This document shows, in pieces, positions 7,511 to 13,911 of a stretch of DNA of 13,911 nt (its first letter is position 1; each line of letters starts with the position of its first letter). Source of the DNA: Anaerolineae bacterium (GTDB taxonomy: Bacteria; Chloroflexota; Anaerolineae; Aggregatilineales; Phototrophicaceae); assembly GCA_020848855.1 (NCBI GenBank), contig JADLHH010000460.1, forward strand, positions 1 through 13,911, written 5' to 3'. Under the pieces are notes generated by a model that was not told the DNA's origin, did not search any database, and saw nothing but the letters and a program-made list of their open reading frames with translations. Position numbers and translations under genes: made by a program.

Positions 7511-9753
7511 GATGCCAACTCCTCAATGCCTAGCTGCGACAGCGCAATTTCACGATACACCTCGCACGTTTCCATCAGTTCCTCATGCGTCCCTTTGCCT
7601 ACGATCCTGCCGTCGTCGAGCACGATGATCTGCTCGGCATTCCTCACGGTCGAAACGCGCTGCGTGACGATCAGCAGCGTGCTGTCGCCGGTCTTTTCGC
7701 GCAGCGCCCGGCGCAGCACCGCGTCGGTCTTGAAGTCGAGCGCCGAGAAGCTGTCGTCGAAGATGTAGATCGGCGCGTGCTTGACCAGCGCGCGGGCAAT
7801 CGACAGCCGCTGGCGCTGACCGCCGGACACGTTGCTGCCGCCCTGCGCGATTTCGGTTTCCAGCCCTTCCGGCTTTTCAGCGATGAATTCGCTCGCCTGC
7901 GCGATATCCGCCGCTTCCTGCATCAGCTCTGGCGAGGCGTTTTCGTCGGCGTAGCGCAGGTTGGATTCAATCGTGCCGGAGAACAGGTTCGCCTTCTGCG
8001 GGATGTAGCCCAGCCGGTCGCGCAGGTCATGCTGCGTCACCTCGCGGATGTCCGCCCCGTCGATCAGGATCGCGCCGTCGGTCACGTCGTAGAAGCGTGG
8101 GATCAGGTTGACCAGCGTCGACTTGCCCGAACCGGTCGAGCCGATGAACGCGGTCGTCTGCCCCGGCTGCGCCGTGAAATTGAGGTCGTGCAGCACGTCG
8201 GCTTCAGCGCCGGGGTAGCGGAACGATACGTGCCGGAACTCGACCGTGCCCACGAACGGCTCGGCGAAGCGCTTCGGGGCTTTCGGGTCGCGGATCGTCA
8301 GTTCCGTCTCCAGCACGTCGGCGATCCGATCCGCCGACACCGCCGCGCGTGGCACCAGAATGAAGATGAACGACAGCATGAGGAAGGCGAAGACGACCTG
8401 CAGCGCATACTGCATGAAGGCGATCATGTCGCCGACCTGCATCTGCGCGTCCGCCACCTGGTGCGCGCCGACCCAGATGATCAGCAGCGTCAGCCCGTTC
8501 ATGATGAGCATCATGAAGGGCATCATCGTCGCCATGATGCGGGTGACGAACAGGTTGGTGCTGGTCACGTCCTGGTTGGCTTTGTCGAAGCGCTTCTCTT
8601 CAAACGGATGGGTGTTGAACGCCCGCACGACCATCATGCCGGACAGATTCTCGCGCGTGACCAGGTTCAGGCGGTCGACCAGCGACTGGATGATCTTGAA
8701 CTTGGGCAGCGCCAGGCTGAACAGGCTGGCGATCAGCGTCACGAGCGCGATCACGCCCAGCGCGATGATCCACCACATCGACGAGTCGGTGCTGGTCGCC
8801 TTGATAATGCCGCCCACGCCGAGGATCGGCGCGTAAAAGACCATGCGGATCACGATCACGGTCAGCGTCTGAAGCTGGGTGACGTCGTTGGTGGTGCGCG
8901 TGATCAGCGACGAGACCGAGAACTTGTCGAACTCGTTGTTGGAGAAGCTCTCGACCTTCCTGAACACGTCACGGCGCAGGTCGCGGGCGATGCCGGCGGC
9001 AGCGCGCGACGACAGGAAGCCGACCACAATCGCGCTGATGCCGGACAGCAGCGACAGCGCCAGCATGATCTCGCCGACGTTCAGGATGTACTGATTCTGG
9101 ATGGCGCTGGTGTCCATGCCCAGCGCGGTGTATTCCGCTTTGATGGCGGGCGTCGCCGACTGGATGAGCATGTTCTCGTCCATCGACGCGAAGCGCTCGT
9201 TGATCGAATTGAGGATCGGCGTGCGGAGCAGCGCGGGCAGGTGTTGCAGCAGGGCGAACACGTCCGTACCCGCCGGCAGCGATGACAGGTCGAAGCCGCC
9301 GCTCGGCGACATCTGCGCCGCTTTGGACGGGTCCGCCATGATCTGCTCGATGCCGGAGACCGCAGTGAACGCCTTGCCCAGTATCGGGTTGAGACGGTTG
9401 ATGTCGTCGGCATCGACGGTGCTGTTCAACACGTAAACCGGCTCGTTCGCCAGCGCCGGGTACTGTGTCAGGTACGTCTGGTAGTCGGGCGAACCGCTGT
9501 CGACCAGCGTGTAGTGCGCCAGCACGTCCACTTGCTCGTCGGCGCTCATGAACAGGGTGAGCTTATTCATCTCGCTCTGGCGCACCGCCTGTGGGACAGC
9601 GCTTTCGACGCCGCCCTGCTGAATGCCGACGTTGACGATTTTGGCGATGTAGTCCGGCAGGGTTAAGTCCGCCATGCCCTGACCGAACAGCAGCACAATC
9701 GACAGCAGGATGAGCGCCAGATACGGTTTGAGATATTTCGCTATGCGGAACAT
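7507..9753 (-). CDS. Heterodimeric ABC exporter, degenerate-site subunit with outside domain
   Basis: Half-transporter of 748 residues, about 150 longer than usual. TM1 is at about 10-29 and TM2 at about 226-247. Between them, residues 45-223 form a hydrophilic domain that should lie outside the membrane. The remaining helices run to about 465. Nucleotide-binding motifs: Walker A GSTGSGKST (538-546), Q-loop Q586, canonical signature NVSGGQ (641-646), Walker B IYIFDD (662-667) with D667 in place of catalytic Glu, SALD D-loop, and Q698 (IVTQRVS) in place of the H-loop His. These are the marks of the non-catalytic half of an asymmetric exporter. The gene starts 34 bases after the MarR stop. The ribosome site is weak (a GAGAGA stretch some 12 bases upstream). 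The MarR neighbour suggests induction by a small toxic compound; the substrate cannot be read from the sequence. Confidence 0.94.
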   Translation of the reverse strand: MFRIAKYLKPYLALILLSIVLLFGQGMADLTLPDYIAKIVNVGIQQGGVESAVPQAVRQSEMNKLTLFMSADEQVDVLAHYTLVDSGSPDYQTYLTQYPALANEPVYVLNSTVDADDINRLNPILGKAFTAVSGIEQIMADPSKAAQMSPSGGFDLSSLPAGTDVFALLQHLPALLRTPILNSINERFASMDENMLIQSATPAIKAEYTALGMDTSAIQNQYILNVGEIMLALSLLSGISAIVVGFLSSRAAAGIARDLRRDVFRKVESFSNNEFDKFSVSSLITRTTNDVTQLQTLTVIVIRMVFYAPILGVGGIIKATSTDSSMWWIIALGVIALVTLIASLFSLALPKFKIIQSLVDRLNLVTRENLSGMMVVRAFNTHPFEEKRFDKANQDVTSTNLFVTRIMATMMPFMMLIMNGLTLLIIWVGAHQVADAQMQVGDMIAFMQYALQVVFAFLMLSFIFILVPRAAVSADRIADVLETELTIRDPKAPKRFAEPFVGTVEFRHVSFRYPGAEADVLHDLNFTAQPGQTTAFIGSTGSGKSTLVNLIPRFYDVTDGAILIDGADIREVTQHDLRDRLGYIPQKANLFSGTIESNLRYADENASPELMQEAADIAQASEFIAEKPEGLETEIAQGGSNVSGGQRQRLSIARALVKHAPIYIFDDSFSALDFKTDAVLRRALREKTGDSTLLIVTQRVSTVRNAEQIIVLDDGRIVGKGTHEELMETCEVYREIALSQLGIEELAS

Positions 9754-9787
9754 TATCGAGTAGTTTCTCTCTCTGGATGGGCGAGGT

Positions 9788-10252
9788 TCATGGTTGTGAT
9801 TCAGCTTCGGAGATCATCCGTTCGGCGCTGAGACGGCGCAGACCGGGCAGGAAGACCGAAGCCGCCGCGAGTTCCTCGTCGGTCAGTCCTTCCAGTACCC
9901 CGGCGATCATCTCGGTCATCTGCTGGTGCGTTTCCTCGGCGCGGCGCAAGCCTTCGGGGGTCACTTCCAGGAATGACCGCCGCCGATCATTGGGGTCGGG
10001 GGTACGCGCCAGCCAGCCGCGCTCGACCAGCGCCTGCACCAGCACGCTGGCGGACTGCAGGCTCACTTTGCGCCGTTTGGCAAGGTCGCTGATCGTGATC
10101 GGCTGATCCTTCATCAGCATCAGCACGCGCACCTGCATCAGCGTCGCTTCGTCCTCGTCGCCATCGCGCATCCGCGAGGCGATCAACCGACCGAAGTTCG
10201 GCAGTATCTCAAGCAGCGCTTGAGCCGTGACGTAGGCTGTCCAGTCACTCAT
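9788..10252 (-). CDS. MarR-family transcriptional regulator of the exporter operon
   Basis: 154-residue winged helix-turn-helix repressor. The N- and C-terminal helices (1-45 and 103-150) should form the dimer interface. The DNA-binding part is ITISDLAKRRKVSLQSASVL (52-71) followed by VQALVERGW. The wing ARTPDPNDRRRSFLEVTPEG (82-101) carries the family's D-x-R-R pattern. It is the first gene of a three-gene unit with the two exporter subunits, 34 bases ahead of them. The promoter has a 23-bp palindrome at its start point, so self-repression relieved by an exporter substrate is the likely mode. There is no clear Shine-Dalgarno before the ATG at 10252. The start is favoured because the protein begins at the usual distance before the first helix and no better codon follows. 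Confidence 0.93.
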   Translation of the reverse strand: MSDWTAYVTAQALLEILPNFGRLIASRMRDGDEDEATLMQVRVLMLMKDQPITISDLAKRRKVSLQSASVLVQALVERGWLARTPDPNDRRRSFLEVTPEGLRRAEETHQQMTEMIAGVLEGLTDEELAAASVFLPGLRRLSAERMISEAESQP

Positions 10253-10273
10253 CGGATTTTAGTCACACCTGTT

Positions 10274-10296
10274 GATAGTCAACAATGTTGATTATC
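10274..10296 (-). promoter_or_regulatory. MarR-type operator, 23-bp near-perfect palindrome
   Basis: Plus strand left arm GATAGTCAACA (10274-10284), centre A (10285), right arm TGTTGATTATC (10286-10296). Ten of 11 positions are symmetric. It directly follows the -10 box and spans the predicted transcription start. A second, overlapping inverted repeat, GTTGA-TAG-TCAAC, occupies 10271-10283. Length and placement fit MarR dimer sites. Confidence 0.82.
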
Positions 10297-10324
10297 ATCA
10301 TAGTTGAGTATTTCCGGCTGTCAA
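10297..10324 (-). promoter_or_regulatory. Promoter of the MarR-exporter operon
   Basis: Minus strand: TTGACA (10324-10319), 16-base spacer, TATGAT (10302-10297). Predicted start about 10290, leader about 38 bases. The -35 is embedded in TTGACAGCC, the same nine bases as at the sugar operon promoter. Confidence 0.83.
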
Positions 10325-10456
10325 GGATGCGCGCAGATCGTTAACGAAACTTTTATACAGTGCTGGCTGTCAATCGAAGAATTCTCACGTGGTCTCGAAA
10401 TCGCCGACCGGGATACGAAGCGCGTGAAGGTGCATTTCAACCTGTAGGCGGAAGGG

Positions 10457-11698
<1,242 letters not shown>

Positions 11699-11709
11699 CT
11701 GAGAGGTCT

Positions 11710-11746
11710 GCAAACCAGTCGTCCTGAAACCGTCAAGTGGGTTTGC
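11710..11746 (-). promoter_or_regulatory. Inverted repeat in the leader of the M20 gene
   Basis: On the minus strand, GCAAACC (11746-11740) pairs perfectly with GGTTTGC (11716-11710), whose end lies 11 bases before the ATG. The first half could instead pair as AAACC with the GGTTT at 11731-11727, so two folds compete. The predicted transcript starts at about the first base of the repeat. A regulatory role is speculative. Confidence 0.4.
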
Positions 11747-11752
11747 GCACCC

Positions 11753-11758
11753 ATTATA
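11753..11758 (-). promoter_or_regulatory. Candidate -10 box of the M20 gene
   Basis: Perfect TATAAT on the minus strand, 54 bases before the ATG. No good -35 lies 16-18 bases upstream. The plus strand also reads TATAAT at 11755-11760, so the same spot could serve the divergent PPOX genes, again without a clear -35. Confidence 0.45.
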
Positions 11759-11930
11759 ATCCAAAACCCGGCAAGATTTGCCACCCCAATTTCCACTCAT
11801 TTCCCGCCGCTGGTCGCGCCATCTGTCGCCCACATGATATTCTTCCCGATTTCACCTGTCCGGCGAAACATTCCCGGTGCGCCCGCGTAAATGACGATAG
11901 CTGTATTGGCTCTGCACGCAGGAGAACCCC

Positions 11931-12356
11931 ATGACACCTGTGCCTATCCCCGACTCGCACCGCGACCTGCTCGCCGCCCCCTGCTGCCCGGTGCTGGCAA
12001 CCGTCATGCCCGACGGCAGCCCGCAGACCACGCCCGTATGGTGCGTGCTCGATGGCGACCGCATCCAGATCAACACCATGAGCGCCTTCCGCAAGGCGAA
12101 AAACATGCGCGCCAACCCGCGTGTGACGCTGCTGGCGCTCGACCCGCAAAATCCGCAGCGCCATATCGAAATTCGCGGCATCGTCGTCGAGATGACCGAA
12201 GACGGCGCACGCGCCCACCTCGACGCACTGACACAGGCATATCTGCGCAAGCCGGACGCCAAATTCTTCGGCGACAGCGTCCCGGCGGCGCTGGAAACCC
12301 GCTTTACACCTGTCAGGGTCACCATTCAGCCCACCCGCGTCCGCGTGGAAGGATAA
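11931..12356 (+). CDS. PPOX-class split-barrel protein, probably F420- or FMN-binding (copy 1)
   Basis: 141-residue protein of the pyridoxamine-phosphate-oxidase-like split beta-barrel superfamily, of the type annotated as PPOX class probable F420-dependent enzyme (relatives of Rv1155). Visible features are IPDSHRDLL (6-14), the first strand VLATVMPDGSPQTTPVWCVL (21-40), the cofactor-phosphate region AFRKAKNMRANPRVTLLALD (52-71) and HIEIRGIVVEMTEDGA (78-93). Such small enzymes usually act as dimers and reduce or bind flavin, F420 or heme-type ligands; substrate unknown. The start is clear: AGGAG precedes the ATG by 6-7 bases. It is followed after 5 bases by a paralogue of equal length, so the two are probably co-transcribed. 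An upstream in-frame reading from 11891 belongs to the second gene's frame and is not real. Confidence 0.92.
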   Translation: MTPVPIPDSHRDLLAAPCCPVLATVMPDGSPQTTPVWCVLDGDRIQINTMSAFRKAKNMRANPRVTLLALDPQNPQRHIEIRGIVVEMTEDGARAHLDALTQAYLRKPDAKFFGDSVPAALETRFTPVRVTIQPTRVRVEG

Positions 12357-12361
12357 CCCCC

Positions 12362-12787
12362 ATGCCCGCCATCATTCCCGACTCGCACCGCGATCTGCTG
12401 ACCGAGCCGATTCATGCGGTGCTGACGACCCTGATGCCCGACGGACAGCCGCAGTGTACCGTCGTCTGGCTGGATTACGACGGCGCGTACCTGCTTGTGA
12501 ACACCACGCTGGAACGCCGCAAGGGGCGCAACATGCAGCGCAACCCCGCCGTCGCCGTGCTGGTGGTCGACCCTGCCAACGGCAGCCGCTGGATCGAGAT
12601 ACGCGGCAGGGTGGTCGAGATCACGCCCGAAGGGGCGGAGGCGCACGCCGACCGACTCACCCGGCTGTACACCGGCAGAGCCAGCTTCTACGGCGATATC
12701 TACCCGGTCGAGCGGCGGCTGACCGAGACGCGCGTCATCGTGAAGATCGAGCCGGTCAAAGTCGCGGTTGACGCCGTTTTCAAGTAA
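12362..12787 (+). CDS. PPOX-class split-barrel protein, probably F420- or FMN-binding (copy 2)
   Basis: Paralogue of the gene just upstream, also 141 residues. Shared landmarks are IPDSHRDLL (5-13), MPDGQPQ (25-31), GRNMQRNPAVAVLVVDP (55-71), WIEIRGRVVEITPEGAEAH (77-95) and LTRLY. The C-terminal half differs more (ASFYGDIYPVERRLTETRVI). AAGGA stands 8 bases before the ATG and overlaps the stop region of copy 1. The pair may form a heterodimer or have split substrates; neither can be told from sequence. No downstream gene shares the unit, since 228 bases follow before the NfeD gene. Confidence 0.92.
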   Translation: MPAIIPDSHRDLLTEPIHAVLTTLMPDGQPQCTVVWLDYDGAYLLVNTTLERRKGRNMQRNPAVAVLVVDPANGSRWIEIRGRVVEITPEGAEAHADRLTRLYTGRASFYGDIYPVERRLTETRVIVKIEPVKVAVDAVFK

Positions 12788-12823
12788 GGCGTCTGCCAGC
12801 GCGGGTTGACGAGCAAAATCGAA

Positions 12824-12842
12824 ACACCTGTCGGACAGATGT
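12824..12842. repeat. 19-bp imperfect palindrome between the PPOX and NfeD genes
   Basis: ACACCTGTC, G, GACAGATGT: 8 of 9 pairs match. It could be an operator or a short hairpin, but has no T-run and no known partner here. Confidence 0.4.
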
Positions 12843-12845
12843 GCC

Positions 12846-12873
12846 TTCCCAAACGCCGAATCGGTGCTATGGT
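12846..12873 (+). promoter_or_regulatory. Candidate extended -10 promoter for the NfeD-SPFH genes
   Basis: Weak -35 TTCCCA, 16-base spacer, TATGGT preceded by TG and one base (TGCTATGGT), an extended -10 arrangement. The gene would have a leader of about 135 bases. A second candidate is the TATAAT at 12977-12982. Confidence 0.35.
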
Positions 12874-12976
12874 AGGGTTGTTCTCCACGCGCCTGTCTGT
12901 CGCCTAACTGCCCCACATCCTGCCGCTGCTCATCCACCCCCTAAGATCGCGGGGCTAAGGGAGGGTGATTCCGACA

Positions 12977-12982
12977 TATAAT
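12977..12982 (+). promoter_or_regulatory. Candidate -10 box close to the NfeD gene
   Basis: Perfect TATAAT 33 bases before the ATG at 13016, in the only A/T-rich patch of the gap. The bases 16-18 upstream (around GCTAAG) do not resemble a -35, so an activator or another sigma factor would be needed. Confidence 0.4.
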
Positions 12983-13015
12983 GGATATATGTAGTTATGG
13001 TTCTCCGGGGTGAAC

Positions 13016-13621
13016 ATGCCACTGGATCCCAATCTCGTCTATCTGATCCTGATCGCCGGGTTGTGGCTGAGCGTGACCGCCGCCTACATTCCCGGCACGG
13101 GCATTGTCGAAGTCCTGGCGGTGATCGGCGTGGTTGCCGCGCTGATCGCGCTGGCGACGATGCCCACCAGTTGGTGGGCGGTGATCCTGATCGTGGGCGG
13201 TGTGCTCGGCTTTCTGATCATGCCGTTCATCGACCGACGCTTCGCGCTGCTCGCCGTCGGCGGGCTGGCGCTGCAGGCGGTCGGCAGCCTGTTTCTGTTC
13301 GACAGCTCGCCGGTGGGTCTGCCGGTGATCTTCGTCACGATTGCGGCGGCGCTGCTGTATCATCGTTTCGCGCTGCTGCCGACGCTGGAGCACCACCGGG
13401 GCAGCCCGGCGATGCTCGAAGACCAGCCGCTGACCGGCTTGACCGGCTACGTCCAGCACGCGCTCGACCCGGTCGGCACGGTGTACGTGCGCGGCGAATC
13501 GTGGACAGCGCGCAGCGAGCATAGAATTGACGCTGGCGCGGAAGTCTCGGTGATCGATCAAGAGGGGCTGACCCTGTTCGTGGAACCCGTCAAACAGAAG
13601 CGGCACCCAGAGGAGGCGTAA
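13016..13621 (+). CDS. NfeD-family membrane protein (short form)
   Basis: 201-residue membrane protein with about five helices (near 7-24, 29-48, 53-70, 76-95 and 99-117). A C-terminal OB-fold NfeD domain follows (about 140-192), recognised by LTGLTGYVQHALDPVGTVYV, then RGESWTARSE, AGAEVSVID and GLTLFVEP. The protease domain of long NfeD proteins is missing, so this is the short form that usually pairs with an SPFH protein, as it does here 3 bases downstream. The pair is thought to organise membrane microdomains. Start: ATG at 13016, with GGTGA immediately upstream. A GTG six bases earlier (13010) is in frame and possible, but would place the same purine-rich run inside the gene. Confidence 0.9.
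   Translation: MPLDPNLVYLILIAGLWLSVTAAYIPGTGIVEVLAVIGVVAALIALATMPTSWWAVILIVGGVLGFLIMPFIDRRFALLAVGGLALQAVGSLFLFDSSPVGLPVIFVTIAAALLYHRFALLPTLEHHRGSPAMLEDQPLTGLTGYVQHALDPVGTVYVRGESWTARSEHRIDAGAEVSVIDQEGLTLFVEPVKQKRHPEEA
13611..13616 (+). promoter_or_regulatory. Ribosome binding site of the SPFH gene
   Basis: AGGAGG, 8 bases before the ATG at 13625, embedded in the last codons of the NfeD gene. It allows efficient translation right after NfeD and fixes the start. Confidence 0.85.
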
Positions 13622-13624
13622 GCG

Positions 13625-13911
13625 ATGGGAACTGAAGTCGTCCTGATAGCATTCCTGATCCTGTTCCTGTTTTATCTGGTCTTCAGCGCGGTGCGGGTCG
13701 TGCCCGAATACGAGCGGCTGGTCGTGCTGGCGCTCGGCAAGTACGCCGGCACGCGCGGACCGGGCATCACAGTGATCATCCCATTCCTGGAGACCGCCCG
13801 GAAAGTTGACCTGCGCGAGCGCTTCCTCGAAATCCCGCGCCAGACGGCGATCTCGAAGGATAACACGTCGATTGACATCGACTTTCTGGTGTACTACCGC
13901 ATCGTCAACCC
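13625..13911 (+). CDS. SPFH/band 7 (stomatin-like) membrane protein, cut by window end
   Basis: The first 95 residues of a protein of the stomatin/prohibitin/QmcA group are visible; the gene runs off the right edge. An N-terminal membrane helix (5-22, VVLIAFLILFLFYLVFSA) is followed by the classic SPFH opening: VRVVPEYERLVVLALGKYAG (23-42), RGPGITVIIPFLE (44-56), VDLRERFLEIP (61-71) and the segment ISKDNTSIDIDFLVYYRIVN (76-95). These proteins oligomerise on the membrane and scaffold microdomains, often with protease or transporter quality-control partners. It starts 3 bases after the NfeD stop, the common NfeD-SPFH arrangement. Confidence 0.95.
   Translation, partial: MGTEVVLIAFLILFLFYLVFSAVRVVPEYERLVVLALGKYAGTRGPGITVIIPFLETARKVDLRERFLEIPRQTAISKDNTSIDIDFLVYYRIVN

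Noticed and set aside
7585..9285. 566-codon plus-strand frame antisense to the 748-residue exporter gene
   Set aside because: Same reason: skewed composition with no domain, opposite an unmistakable transporter.
10304..10447. Plus-strand open stretch ending FSRGLEIADRDTKRVKVHFNL then stop, possibly a gene remnant
   Set aside because: It has no start codon with a ribosome site, overlaps the MarR promoter, and matches no family I know. A chance 48-codon frame is likely in this GC-rich DNA. A protein search of the tail would settle it.
11891..12361. Upstream extension of the second PPOX gene that would fuse it across the first
   Set aside because: The extension is the wrong frame of the first PPOX gene. 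The second gene has its own ATG and AAGGA site, and its protein starts like the paralogue.
12770..12793. GACGCC/GGCGTC inverted repeat around the stop of the second PPOX gene as a terminator
   Set aside because: Only 6 bp with a 12-base loop and no T-run; too weak to call.

Overview
The window is GC-rich, densely packed and bacterial. The protein styles (sugar-binding protein with a plain Sec signal ending in AQS, PPOX/F420-type proteins, short NfeD followed by an SPFH protein, MarR with a long-form heterodimeric exporter) resemble what I remember from Chloroflexota such as Anaerolineae. That placement is an inference from memory, not from a search. I see no rRNA, tRNA, CRISPR array, insertion sequence or phage gene. 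No gap between genes exceeds about 235 bases.

Positions 1-5540 (minus strand) hold a maltodextrin-type sugar uptake operon. In transcription order it encodes a periplasmic-type binding protein (5446-4199), two MalF/MalG-type permeases (4124-3207 and 3210-2344), a cytoplasmic GH13 alpha-glycosidase (2347-947) and a LacI-family repressor (954 to beyond the left edge). The last four genes overlap by 4, 4 and 8 bases. The promoter (TTGACA, 17 bases, TACTAT) is followed at +1 by two LacI-type palindromes, so the last gene probably represses its own operon. A strong hairpin separates the binding-protein gene from the permease genes. No transport ATPase is encoded here.

Positions 5598-10324 (minus strand) hold a MarR regulator followed by a heterodimeric ABC exporter. 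The MarR promoter carries a 23-bp near-perfect palindrome at the predicted start of transcription. The two half-transporters are complementary: the 748-residue subunit has a degenerate Walker B and H-loop and a roughly 180-residue outside domain between TM1 and TM2, while the 621-residue subunit has the catalytic Glu but a deviant signature motif. A terminator at 5598-5624 ends this unit.

Positions 10457-11698 (minus strand) hold one M20-family amidohydrolase of the allantoate/N-carbamoyl-amino-acid type. Divergent from it, at 11931-12787 (plus strand), two 141-residue PPOX-type flavin/F420 split-barrel genes lie in tandem and look like a duplication. From 13016 to the right edge is an NfeD-SPFH (stomatin-like) membrane pair, the second gene being cut by the window.

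I did not find a clearly undescribed system. The points most worth a second look are the operator architecture of the two regulated operons, the intercistronic hairpin, the uncharacterised outside domain of the exporter, and the altered active-site motif of the M20 hydrolase.
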